NCBI RefSeq assembly: GCF_964355755.1
Contig: NC_092675.1
Span: forward strand, 24,344,412 to 24,408,411
DNA: 64,000 nucleotides
Direction of reading: 5' to 3'
Source: Antedon mediterranea
Taxonomy: Eukaryota > Echinodermata > Crinoidea > Comatulida > Antedonidae
The translations under genes and the position numbers were made by a program. The stretch's first letter is position 1, and every line of letters begins with the position of its first letter. Under the pieces are notes generated by a model. The model ran no database searches. It saw only the letters and a program-made list of their open reading frames with translations, and had not been told where the DNA came from. Shown piece by piece: positions 25,701 to 40,700 of this stretch.

Positions 25701-28700
25701 TTAAGTGTAATGACTGGGAACGAAATTGTAATACATCCAATGTAATTACAATAGTTACATGCCGTCGTTGTCATGACTAGAAGAAGAGATTTATGGGTGT
25801 TAATGTTGAGCTATTGTTTATGTATTATGTTTGTTATAACAAAACATGTTTGTATTGTTTCGGAAGACCTATCAACAATACGCATATATAACATAATTTA
25901 TGAGCCCTTGGCTTAACACGAGTAGGTAAATGTATGGGCCCTTGGAGAATAAACTTACAACTGAGATAAGTATTGCAATACTTTGACAATTTGTAGATAC
26001 GTAATAACCATTTTTGGTCGCCATTTGAATCGACATTTTCTTACTGTGAATGTGGTTACTGTTAGATATATAAACACATATACAAAGAACATTTATTACT
26101 GTGACTGTGGGTAGGCTCTACTGCTGGATATTTAAACACATAATATATAAATAAAAACTTTATTACTGACAACTGTTTCTCAACGTTTGTATTAATTAAT
26201 AATAAACGTCGTAGTGTTGTATCGTTACATGTACTTTACTATTTCAATCTACTATAACAGGGACAGTTTTCAAAAAGTATTAAATCGAAAATGGTTTACT
26301 GTGTTTAGTGGTATATTATTTATAGGCCTATAAAACATTTAAAGCAATATTTCGTTACTGAGTGGATAAAGAATATATGTAAAAAGTGTTCTTCCCATCT
26401 TCTTTCCCATCCCTCAACTCTAATGTTATATACAAAACACAAATTGTTTTTTTTTTAAAGACAAGTTTCTCCTTCGGAAGTAGGCCTAATTCCCAGGGTG
26501 CTAATTTTAGTAGACTACATTAATCATCGTGTCTATTTATTCGTTTCTGAAAACGACAATGTATTTATAATCCTGCGGTACGTACATTTGAAATCGCCAT
26601 TTTTTCCCCTCTGAAATTACTGTGTATAACATAATTTAAACAAATTTCTAATTTAAAGATTTTAGAAATAACAGTTACCATTAATATATCAGTGCGTAAT
26701 TGTATGTGCAAGTGCATATTTTATATGGTATTTGATATATTTTTGTACACTGACGATGTAATTTGTAAACACTATTATTTACCCAATTCGTCTAAATTAT
26801 TGTTGTTATTTTCATTGGTTGACTTTGTGATTTCACCAAAAGAAAGATCACTCGTAATTAGAGTGTCAAACAGACACGTTCTATCATTTCCACACATTTT
26901 CACTGCCTGGTCGTAGAAATCAGTTCCATTATGGTTCTGAACAAGATCTTCGAATAATGCAGGCTTAAAGGTGAGGTTATTTACAGAGTACCATGTTTCA
27001 CCATCGACATAGGTAAACAATGATGTTTCGTTTGTTGTTCTCCCTAAAAAACAAATATGAAAAGTATTCTTTTTAGTATTTCTAATATTTGTTATAATAT
27101 AGAGATTTTACAACAGAAGATGTCTTTATCTTTCTGATGATGTATATTAATTCATTTCTCGAAATTTGGTCTACTTCTTGCAAAGACTATGTAAACAAGT
27201 TAATTCTCCACATTCCTAAACACACGTTTAACTCCTGCTTCACTGTAAATGACATGTATTCACATACGGTACTTATGTTATATGTATTCTGTATGTCACT
27301 GCCCGTTTTTGTTTATTTCAGGTTTTCTATAGTGTAATTTTAATAAAATAATATTAACTAAAAGGTACAAGAAAGCTAAATTTGCGTACAAAGTTAGAAA
27401 GGGCATTTTTATTATTAATTGCGATCGGTATTTATTCTTATTTCTTGTTTGGATTTTTATTCATTCTTACATGTGCTTCCAAACTGTAAAGCATATATGT
27501 CTGTTACGGTTGTGTTTGGTTCAATAACAAGTGTTGTGCCGTTCGATAAAAGAAAGTCATCAGTAACGTTGTCATTCCAAACACCTACAAAATATGGTTA
27601 ATTTCAAAATTGCAGTAACAAATTGTTGGATGGTAATTCAAATTATTATAGTATTATAATATAACTTGTTTTTGTGACGATATTGTTGTAAGTGTACTTC
27701 AGTATAATAATAATATTTATTTCTTCGAAACAAATAAAATACATTAGTAAGCCTACCGTATAAGCCATTTGTTTGTCCTTTGTAACTGTCAGGAATGGAT
27801 GCAACTACGTCTATTGCTGTTTTCACTAACCCAATTGATAGAGAAATACCAGATGACCATGCGGCAACAACACGGTTATCAGTTGAATTACCAGAAGGAA
27901 GACTTATCGAGAAAGTGCTATCAGATTCTGAAACATACGGTTCTACAGAAAAAAAAAAATCATATAATACATATCATTAGGCCTATATCATAAAGTTCAT
28001 TCTTGCTTATTGATAAGTTAAATTATGTTACCGGTATTAGTTTTGCTGGTCGAAAATATGATATATTTAATGGTAATATTTTTTCAAAATCTTTAGAACG
28101 CATCCAATTGGTTGTATTGTAAAGTATCTCCACAATATAGTAGGCTTATTATCTATTTATTATCATAATAAAATAATAGTCAATCTTTCAACTCCATAAA
28201 ATATTCTCCTCGTACAATGCATAAACATTAATTATTTGCAGTATTGTCATCAAACATTTCATGAAGTAAAAATAATGTATATTACCAGTGCCTAAGTCTG
28301 TTTTATTAACAGCAATGCTACCATTTACAACAATTTCAAAATCACTAGCATTCGAATTTAATTTAAACTCCACCTGTAAATCAAGTAAAATATTATTACA
28401 AATAACTGTATAAATACAAACCACACAGTGGTATCTGGAATTTATTATAATGCAAAACTATGAAGATGAGGAATAGCCGCAGATGTGGTGTAGTTGAAAT
28501 ATTGATTCTATAACTCTAGTTTTACTCATTCTGATTTATTTATATCAAGCTATTTGTAAAAGTTTGAATTAAGTACTATTTTTTGATAATTTTATTAATT
28601 TCCAGTTGACTTTAAACTGGCATTAAGCTTGGTTCCCACTTGAACGTAACGCAAGGACGTAAACGCAACGCAAGCGTTTTAACCAATGACAAGCGAAGTT

Positions 28701-31700
28701 ATATACAGTTAGCAATCACAAGCCAATAAGCCATCGCTTGTGATTAGTCAATTCACTTGATGGGTTTGTTTCTTGATGGGTTTGTTTCGAAACAAACCCA
28801 TCCAATACGTCCTTGTGTTGCGTCGCTAGTGGGAACCACGCTTTACTGTTAGGCCTAAGTATTAGAACATAATTTTATACAAAACAATAGTTATATAATG
28901 TCAATAGCTTTATAAATGTTAGCTACGTAAAATCTATTAAAAATAATATTTACTTTAGTAAAACCAGCCTGAGCTGCAATTGCTGTAAAGACTGTAGCAT
29001 CTACATCGTTCCTAAATTTCTGCATTCGTCCTTGTAACATGAATTCGTCGTTGACATTCAAAAGTAAAAATTCCCCCATTGCATTAAATGTATATTCAAG
29101 ACCATCCAGCGTACGCATGTGCGGATCACCAAATACCCATCCTAAATACAATTTCATTGTTTCACTTATTATTAAGTGTTTTGCGTATTTTCCACTAGAT
29201 TAAACCAATCATAAAAGTTTGTTTCGTCTTTATTATTTTGAAAAATATAATTATATAATTTACAAATAAAAACGAAACAAACTTGTATGATTATGATTAT
29301 TATTTGATTATGATTATTAGTTTAAGATTAAGTTTTAGGTTGTAAGTAATAGTAAATAGTATTAGCCTATTCTGACTTGTTGTTCTAAATATTTTGTTAA
29401 CGGACACAAAACTATCACCATGACTACATTTTGGGTTCGTTGGAAGAAAGAATGTGTCATTTCATTTCATTAGAATTAAAGTAGTTAGCCCTACATATTA
29501 TGTTTAATAGTTAATTATACCTGTATGAAGTCAACATTGATAATTTTGTTTTTATTTATCTGTCAAGTTTGCCTATCCGTTTATCAATTATTTTGTTCAT
29601 CTGTCTATTTGTCAGTCCGTGCATCAATCTCCATCCATAAGTCCAACCAATAGTCGGTCCGTCTGTCCGTCTATCTGTTTTTACAAGACTTACCGATATT
29701 TGGTGGTATGTATCCTTGGCAAGTACCTTTTGGTCTTACCTCCGCATACAAGTTACAATAGTAAGGATCATTTGATTCAGAACAGCAAACGTAGCGGGGA
29801 ATCCAGTCCAAGTCTAAAATAAAGGTTTTTTAAAAATTATTGTTAACCACATACAAAGTGTAATATCGTGTGTAAATTAAATATCTACATTATAAGAAAT
29901 GCCTACCGGTTTTTATTTTTACAAAAAAACTTGCTTGTTGCTATTTGTATCTAACACTTCTTTCCAAATATAGTTTTGTATTTTATTTATGTTTATGTAC
30001 GGTTTGCTGTTAATTTTTGCGGTTTTAGAATCGATCTGATATTGTTATATGTAATATTTTAAATCTTTTTCTGTAAATGATCTTAACAGTAATTGAATAT
30101 CACAAGCATATAATTCTACACCAGTTATATTACCGACTTACAGAAATGTAGAAAAAATAGAAAGAAATTGTTATCAACAAAATGATATCGTTCCACGAAA
30201 CTACTTGAAAACACATTGCCTCCATATCCTTCAATGAGTGACCCATCTCCCCTGTAACAACATGTCATACCCGCTCCTGACCATGATGCAACTTGAGTCT
30301 GCAGACAAAAGGAGTTTCCTAAAACATAAATATATACTTATATTAGATTTATATTATATCTAAATAGAATAAGTAACTCTTCTATAGTGTGGTCAAGCAG
30401 AGACCACGTTTGTTGACGAGGAAATAGGTTGACGAAGAAATAGGTTGATAGACATGGGAAAGATCGATGTTACATTATGCTACATGTAGTTTTGCTTATT
30501 TATTTACGATCACTGTCACAATAGTAACACTAACAATAAAATGACCATTTTTCCCCCAACTGCCATCTTAATCGGTAATGATGATTCTTTAAAAGTTGTA
30601 TTTTTGATGATTACACTGGTTATGATGACATTAAAGTTTTGAATTATAAAATGTACAAGTAATAACTCACCATCCGCGGCGTTAATGGCGTCTACCAGTT
30701 CTGGCGAAACAGAAGATGTTCGGGATGCCCGCCCGCGTCTACTATTTCCAAAAGATAAATCGTTGGAACTCTGTGTATGTACGCATGGACATACTCCAAA
30801 TCCACTTAACCACCATAGGTTACTCGATTCTGTGTTTCTCCAATCCATACAATATTGCCTGTAATTGACCGTATCTTCGGTATTCATTTCCAATCTAAAG
30901 AACCATTGACCATTTAAGCCAGTATTACTCGTGGAATCTGGAGAATATCTTGAGTTAGCAGTTGGAAAATAATTTGAATCTAGCTGGACGTTGTTGTATT
31001 CTCCATTTACTCCTACTCCATAACCAATAATCACATTTTTCTTATCAAGAACATCTGGATTCCACTTCATGCCATTGATCTCATAATTAAATAATGTAAA
31101 ACTATACACACCGTCTGTGATAAGTGCTGCTTGGAAGGTTGCCGTCTGTAAATATTAGAATGAACATGTGTGTTATGCATAATGGTTTACTATGCTATCA
31201 ATTTTACTGTGGCGTGCAGAAGCAATTTCATTACCTCCTTTTCACACACCGCTCCACCCACTTTTTCTTCTGGAATATTCAGTAGTTAAATAAGACAAAT
31301 CGAAAAAAAGAAGACATAGCAGCCCGAAGGCTCAAATACGAATTAAATTTATAATCACTCGAATATTAAGAGATTATAAATGCATGACATTCAATGGTAA
31401 AAATAATAAAATGTCGTAAGGAAGAAAGATAGATTAAAATTCAGCTGATGTGATCATATTTACCAAGTAAGAGATTTGATTATTCTGATAGTTTTGCATA
31501 ATATATAGTGTTAGTTTGGTATTGTATTCAATTTATACTAATCGTCAGGAAATGGTAGAAGGTAGAAAATATAACCCGTACTCTTCAAGCGGTAAGTTAC
31601 AACAACACACGCAATACTTTTGCTTCACCATTATTTTGCATGAACTAAAAAATATAGTGCAATGTATTACCTTCCCATCATTATTTTCTACCGGATATTG

Positions 31701-34700
31701 TGGTATTTTCTCCCATGTTACAACCAACATCCACTTGCCCATCCAATTATCGTCGAGATTCAGAATACCCAATTGACTTGAAAATTGCCTTGTGCGATTT
31801 GATGCTAATGCTAACATTTCTATGTCACGTTCACCTCCTGTGTCCATATTATTTTGGTACACCTAAATTTGGAAAACAACAGTTGTTGCATTTGACTAGT
31901 AAAAGTAAAATTTTAAATGTTGAATAGTAGTATTACACCGTTGTAAACTAAAATAGCTATTATAGTGCATGGTCTATGTCTATGTCTATGGTTTATTTTA
32001 TTGGTTTTCATAATGTCTTATCATTTTCAAATCTGGTAGGTATTTATTTGACGAGAATAAGAGTGTGCTACTACAATATGCCTAGGCAGCCTATGACAGT
32101 GAATACCTTTATAAAAATAAGTAGGTTTAGTTGTTTTTCGATATGCTACTGATCAGAATAATGTAGGCATACCGTGCACAATTATACTTACGTTGTAATA
32201 CACTTCACCAATGTCACCCGATAAATCGGAATCCGCCCAGAACGGAGCGATAACTTTAAACGGGTAGTTTCTGTAGAGACCATCGGTTGGTGGATTTGCC
32301 AGTCCATATTTTGGAGCATTTTCTTGAGACAAAACAATTGCTCCATTTTCAGTACACTACAGGTAGTTAGTACATAAAATAATTGAAAATTTAGTTTGTA
32401 ATGGTTTTCGTTAAAGAAAACCTAGAACTATTGTTTATGGAATTGTTCTATGTGTGGTAATGTTTTCTAAAACAAAACAAAAACCTAAAACGAATTATTT
32501 GGGAGTACAATAATAACAGTGAGATTGTATTGACATATAATGAAAACAGTTCAAAATACTTAACTGACATAGGATAGAAAATCATAAATGTTGATTTGTG
32601 TACTCTCAGTATACACAGTAGAGGGTACTTACGTATATACTGTATATAAAATCGCCATGGAATGGAAATCCATTGGTAGGTTTAAAAGTCGGCGATACCT
32701 TCTCTGGTATATCATTGGAAGACAATTCATAAAGGGTATTTAGACTGTCGTCGCCTTGTTCGGTACCCCACGGGAAGAAGAAATCAACTGGAATATATAA
32801 TACATTAATGTTATTTTATCGTTATTAATTCATCCAAATATTTTTCAAACATCGTATAATTATTGTTGTTTTAATCATGTTATCTATCAATTAAGAGATA
32901 TGGCAATACTAAAATAAGGCAGGGAGAGCACATTTAGAAAGAAAAGCCAAACAAAATAGAAAGAATATCAAGAGCAATCAGGGAGTTTTAAATCCGTCAA
33001 AGAGTAAAAAGAGAAAAATTGTCGATAATAAAGGAGGCAACAGTCAATTAATAAATGTTCGATGCCCGAAGCATGCAGCATAACAGTTCGCCGTGACATC
33101 TAAAATCCTATTTAAAATGATTTGCTTTATACTATCGTATTACTGCAATAACGAGCTGTTTAGAGAAATACTCCCCCCTCTTCATAAGCCAGCTCGGTCT
33201 CTCAGAGTCAACCGCTTTCTCGAATTACCTCATTGTAAAACCAGCAGACTTAGGTCGTCTCCAGTTCCCACCATGGTTGATATAATTAATAGGCACCACT
33301 AGCTTTTTTTTCGTTAAGTCAATGGGCCTTGTTTGGTTCCTTGTTGTAATTTGGTACCCCAGTATTTTAAAGATATTTAATAAGTGAATGTTTTGAGGTT
33401 TTTTATTCATGTATGTTTTATAATTCATGGTACGATATTTAATTTTAATAGGATGGTTCTATTTTTATAGCAATTTTATCAAATTTTTATATTTTTGTAA
33501 TGCAATTCATTTCAGTCCTTGACCGTCGTTTTGTAATTGGCTGTGTTTTTAATATACCGAATAAATAAAAAAAAAATAAATAAATAAATAAATTAAAAAA
33601 ATGACCAAATCTAAAACATATTATTCGGGTAAAACGTAGTTCATTACCTTCACAATTATATCCATCTCCAAAGTAACCTTCACCACATTCACATGTGTAA
33701 CTTCCGTCACTGTTGAAGCACATGGAACCAATTTCTGCACATTCGTTAATCAGAAGGCATTCGTTTATATCTTAAAATAGAAAATATAATAATGTTGCTC
33801 TATTTATAATATTAACGAAAAGGAAGAAAACGAAAAGTAAGAAAAAAGAATATTTGGTCTTTGTTTAGAAAGTATTACATATTATTAGGAGAAAATGAAT
33901 AATATGTGAATGAGTGAGAGTAAACGAGAGAAAACATTAAAATTAAATGCAAAGTTAAATATTTAATTAAAATAAATGATAAAGATTTGTTAAATAAATA
34001 TTACACTTTACCATTGCATTGTGTACCATTAACAACATATCCATCAGGACATTCACATCTGAAACCACCATCTTCGTTGATACAAGTTCCAATTTGATCA
34101 CATGTATAAGGATTTTTTGTACACTCATCAATATCTTGAGCACGTAAACAATATTATTATAATTTATAAATTTGCAGAGTAATTAATACTATTTCTTTTT
34201 TACTTTACAGTTAGGGAGAAAATGGCAAATTCAGCCATCAACACATTTTAGATATCTCAATTATCTGGGAATGTTCAATTCACTACATGATTCTATTTCG
34301 GTTACTTTCTCTTGTGCCGTGTTAACCAATTCCATAATGTGTTCATTATTTGTATAGTTATCGAGGGAGACAAAGCTACACTGCAGTGATCACAGCGTTC
34401 ACTTTAAACAGAAGTGTTGTCAAAACAATATAGATTAACTGATAACATTTCTAGAAAGTAGGAAACCTTTTTCCATTTTTCCCCTGACTGAAAATAGCCT
34501 GAGTTTAAATAAAATGTTACTAATTGACTTTATTGTCGGCATACATACCTCGACACCCACGAGGAGCAGGCTGATCATATATTCCATTGTTACAAGTTGT
34601 AGCGACAGCTGAAGTTGGAATAAGCTCATACCCGTCCATTTCACAAACAAATTGCAAGTTACTACCATGCGTATACGAACCAGTAATCTCAACACCATCA

Positions 34701-37700
34701 ACCGAGAGTTGAGGACAATCAGCTGTTTCAACAAAAGCATGGTTAATTTCCAAAAACCAAAATATTTAGACGATTACACAATTAAAAGCCAGAATAGTTC
34801 TATTATGTCTATAATAGGTAACGTATGCCAATGTTATATTACCGTAACAACTAGGGAACTGAAACACACCGCCGATCAGACAAGGACTAACTGGCATACC
34901 AACTAAAGTATATCCGTTAAAACAGCTATATGTTATGTTTTCTCCAATTCCAAAATTACATTTCGTTCCTTCTATAATAACAGCCTCAGGTATTATTGAA
35001 ATATCCCACTTGCAAAATCCTTTGATATAAAATACATAAAATTGTTATTTCTACTGTACAGAACATCACATAATCTTTCAAGGCATGTATATTTTCATTC
35101 TGTGTTTGTATTTTTAGCCTACTTTGATGGCTACAACATTATAACATAATGCATCGGTTGCTCATGTGGATAAATGATGATAAATGTACTCCGCCGAATA
35201 ATAAATGGTTTATTTTGAAAAAGAATATTATGCAATAATATTAGATAAAATGAATTAGAAAAATACAAAACCTGAGCAAAACGACTCTTCTTCTTCGGCA
35301 TTGTTATAGCAATCGAAATAGTTGTCACAAACATAACACTCTTGAATACATTTTGAACTGTTAGGACAACGGAACTCGGTTGAAAGGCAAGACCCTATAA
35401 TTGTGTAACGAATTAGGAACACATGTTAGATATCTCAATTATCTGGGAATGTTCAACTCACTAAAGATAGCAGAGTATTGGGTTTTAAAACAAATATATG
35501 TAGTATTTAACATACCACAATTTTCTTCTGATTCATCAAACGCGTCTTGACAATCCGGTAAGCCATCACACTTGAATCTGTCTGCTATACACTTTTCTGG
35601 ACAGCGGAAGAACCCCACGTTACAGGAAGCACCTGTTAGTAAAGAAGGCAGTGACAACAGTATTTACGTATACCATTTTAGTAAAAGAAAAGGCCTCACT
35701 TTTTTAGGCGAATTGCGGTTACAATTTATGCTAATGCCGCACTGTGATGTAATTTACCTTTACATGCATATCTCAAAATTAGATATATAACTGCCCTGTA
35801 TATATACATGTTGAACTATTACTATACTGTACATTCATGCAAAACACCAATTTTTGGGGGTTATTTTATTCGTAAAAAGATTAATTACATTTGTTTCTAA
35901 ATAATTATTTGTTTTTAGTCTTCAAGAAAACCATTGTACAAATCAAATTATTTTCACGTTATGATTTGGTGAATAAACGTATTTGTAGCTTGATAAAAGA
36001 GCTTATCTATAAAAACCTACTTTTGTTTAATTGACCCCTAAACGCGTTTATTTTTTCACTTTAAAAGTGTTTCAAATAATAAATGTCATCTTCATCATAA
36101 ACATGTTGTGTGATATATGTTCAATTCAAGTGATATGTACCCTCACTTACCAGTTATTTCAATTGTAAAGGAACACACAGAAATCAGTCCTTCGTCATCA
36201 ATTGCAACGTACATTAATGTATATTCGCCTTCTTCAAATGAATCTCCAGAGACATACATATTACTGGCGAAGGGTATGACAGTAACACCGCCAGCATTGT
36301 CTGTAGCGATTGCATCATTCCATGTAATAACAATGCTATTCGTGTTAATAGCCAGCATTGTATTAATATTACTTGGACATGTTATTCTTGGGGGTTCCAT
36401 ATCTAAAATAAAAATGATATATATTTATATTATTATGTACATTCTTTGTGATCTACGTAAAGATCATAATACACAAAAATCAAATAATAATTTTAACCGT
36501 TTATTAATTCATATTTTTGCTTTGATCAATATATAGAATATATAACAGCTGATTCTCGTATGGTGTTTTTTTTTTCTACCGAGCAAAACATCGTGCACTA
36601 TCGTTGGTACTGGGCCATAATGGACCATCATTCCTACGTAACCCTAATCCTCTAAATAATTTCTCACATTATGAAAATAAATATACAACCAGTAAAATAA
36701 ATAAGAACATGAATATCAATTAAACATACAGTTACTAAACTGTTCTTTTTTTTTTTCTCCTTTTCATTTCTCCAAAAAGAAAAAAACATGGAATGATGAC
36801 GTAACAAATATGACTAGCAAATTGTGCAACTACATATTTACATATAAATACATATTTATACAGGATTACACAATCAGGTAAAAGAAAAACCTGTTTTATA
36901 TTGTGGTCCTGTCAGCATCCACTACATAACAGTAGTCAACATCAACAAGTTCGGATGAGCTGAGGCGGCTAATTATAGTGAATGAATTAGATCTAATATC
37001 CATTTCAATAGTTTGTTTTTCAAAATACACTTACTAAACTGTGTACAATTTGGGACGCCATAGTTACATAGCTTAATAATGTAAATTGTGTTTAACATGT
37101 ATTATTTTAAAAGGAAATACACTATGTATTTACTAAATATATAGGCCTGATGTCGTTGAATCACCATCTTAAACTTTCTTCATGGATCACCGGGTTTGAC
37201 TAAAAACTAAGATTGCGTAAGCGCAGATTCGCAGTCACCGGTGATGATCAAATTTGCATAAGAAAGAAGGACCGACACAAAGTTGATACGTTGATTCCAA
37301 CCAAAAGGAATAAACGGTCGATTCCTATCTCTTGGATTGTGTCAGATGTAATGCTATAATTCTTACAAACGAAACAGGTATAGAAAATGTAGGTTACCTG
37401 ATAAATTCGTTAGTAAACATTTAACTATGAATAAAATATACCTGCGATGGTAATGTAGTAAACACAGGATGCATGTCGCCCCAAACTGTCTTGTGCTGTA
37501 TATGACACGTTGTGTTGGCCGATTGGAAATTTAGTTTCTTCTGGAATAACATTTACATAAAAGTCACCATAAGCTCCACTGATAGTGGGCTCATCCAATT
37601 CAACAATTGCATAGTTTAACCCTACTCCAGTTGGAAGCGTGACGTCTGCTGGACATTCAATGACAAGTAGCACTAGTAATTTAAAATCAAACATAATGTA

Positions 37701-40700
37701 TTATTATTATTTATATTTTTATTATTATTATTGTTAATTATAAAGTAAAATTTTAACCTAAACATGACCAATTTCAAATATATTTGAGGGTAAAATAATT
37801 GAAATACTGATTAACTTCTAATTAAATGAGATAGTCACAACTTACACAGGTAAATACAAATATAAAATCTTATTTACAAATTATAGAAATGGTTACTGAA
37901 GAATTAACTGTAATAACATATGAAGGTACTTACAAGGGGAATTTGTTGTCGGAACAGCTACAGTGGATGAACTAATACATTCGAGTAAAACGTCAAAACA
38001 ATCATTTTCAGAACAGCTACCAGGTGAACTAATCGTAACAGTTTTACTAATTAGCGTATCATCAAAGCAAACTGCTGATACATTCACAGTCTCGCCAACA
38101 GGAACCTCAGCACAAATACGTCCCTTGTCATTTGTCATGTACATGGTCACAGAGTCAGATTTCGAAATACTAAAGTAAAATTGTAGGCACGTTTAATACA
38201 GTAATCTAATCAACTTTAATAATCAGTATTATAAAAATAGAAATAGTGCGTTGGGGAGGTGTAACTTGTTAATTTGCTTGCCTTCCAATCCCAAGGTATA
38301 AGGTTCAATCCGGACATAGTGAAAGTGTTGTAACTCACGACTCTCTATATTAAGCCTTAAAATGAGACTTAGTTTATAAGCACAATACATTATAAAATAG
38401 TTTATCCATCTTGTAACTGCCAAGTTGCTCGCTGTTGGATGCGTATTAAATAAAAAAAAAACTACAAATTAAAAACCGGTAAAAAATATAAGTAATACAT
38501 AAGAACACTTGAAATTTTCTAGTATCTCTAATTATTGTGCATTGTAAGCTGTAAATTGGAGGACAATACAAGAGAGACACACAAAATGCCATAGATTCTT
38601 GTCATTTCATTGGATGATCGTACAGTACATTGAACTCCTGCGTTATCATGATTTCGTTCGTTATAATGAGAGTAAAGTTTGGTTACTAGAGTACGTGTTT
38701 TCGTGAATTTCGTTATACGTGCGTGGTTTATAACTACAAAGCGAGCAACCACGCAGGACAAGAGACGGTTGGCTGATCGCATTCGAAAATCAACCAGACG
38801 TGTCCGCCGTCTATAAGTGTTCTGGTAGGCCTACCCATCTATATGATTTGGGCATTGGCCAGTCAGTCGTTAAAATTAGTATTAAACAAAATTGTTTTAT
38901 ATTCGTGTAATAGAACAAATAATTTCATTCGGTGAAAATGTCTTATATTCACCTAATGGAATTATTTGTATGGCTACCATTCCACTCATGGAAATTGACT
39001 ATTTAAAAAAAATATCAGATCATAATAGCTAGCAATGACAACACATCAATATAAAATACCAATACGGTAACGCATCGCGAACAGACCGATCAACGACACA
39101 CTATGAAAAGCATATATAAACGTTCTGCCACCAGAGATTGTTTATTTTTGCTATTAACTGTTCTACTCCGCGTCCGAAAATGGAGCGCTGACTTTTTGAA
39201 TGGTCAAGCTGTCCGACATGATTAAAAAAGTATTAGGCCTAATTGAAAACAAAATAGAACAGTAAGTTTTGAATTCTTGAAGAGCTTGAAAATATCTCAT
39301 ACAATGAAGCAGTCAATCATTAAAAGCATGAAATACAGTCATGCCGAACACACAACAATTACAAACTGTCGAAGATGAACATTACAATTTAAGCGAAAAA
39401 TGACAATAGAAAAAGATAACATAATAAACTAAAATGTCTTACGATATATTATGTCTTTCAATAGGAATATTACACTGGTCGTCACCACAAGTTTGAATAT
39501 GAACACATCCCATTGCATACGGTGTAGTAAATGATTCTGGTAATTGTGTTGTTTGTTCCCGACATTGGAGAATAAGAGCAACTTCGCTACAAGTTCCTAC
39601 AACACAATCACCGGTGGTTTCCGGAATGACTGTTGCATTAGCAATTGGTCCATCCTCACATAACGCAGAAATAGTAATTAATTCACCGACCGTAGCAGCA
39701 ACACATACAGTACCGTTAACATTAGTGGTATGCATTTCAATTATTCCTGATGACTTCTCCAACACGCTAAAACAAAACAGGTAAACAAACAATAGTAAAT
39801 GTAATAGAAAATAATATCATAAATGAAAATACGGCATCAATACTTAATTTCTATCAATTATGGAAGAATAACTTTGATTTGTTACCGAAACATATTATTT
39901 AAAACTTACGTTATGTTTGTAAAAATAACTGGTTCAAGACACTGGTCGTCAGCACAAGTTTGAATATGAACACATCCCATTGCATACGGTGTTGTAAATG
40001 TTTCTGGTAATTGTGTTGTTTGTTCCCGACATTGGAGAATAAGAGCAACTTCGTTACAAGTTCCTACGACACAATCACCGGTGGTTTCCGGAGTGACTGT
40101 TGCATTGGCAATTGATCCATCTTCACATAACGCAGAAACAGTAATTGATTCACCGACCGTAGCAGCAACACATACAGTACCGTTAACATTAGTGGTATGC
40201 ATTTCAATTATTCCTGATGAATTCTCCAACACGCTAAAACAAAACAGGTAAACAAACAATAGTAAATTTAACAGAAAATAATATCATCAATAAACATACA
40301 GCCTCAATACTTAATTTCCATAAAATATTGTAGAATAACTTTGATTTGTAATCAAACATATTATTTAAAACTTACGTTATGTTTGTAAAAATAACTGGTT
40401 CAAGACATTGGTCATCACCACAAGTTTGAATATGAACACATCCCATTGCATACGGTGTAGTAAATGATTCTGGTAATTGTGTTGTTTGTTCCCGACATTG
40501 GAGAATAAGAGCAACTTCACTACAAGTTCCTACCACACAATCACCGGTGGTTTCCGGAATGACTGATGCATTAGGAATTGAGCCGTCCTCACATAACGCA
40601 GAAATAGTAATTGATTCACCGACCGTAGCAGCAACACATACAGTACCGTTAACATTAGTGGTATGCATTTCAATTATTCCTGATGACTTCTCAGACACGC

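Noticed and set aside
37140-37300. Possible inverted-repeat element around GGATCACCGG and CCGGTGATGATC
   Set aside because: The arms match only over a short stretch and no ends or target duplication were found.
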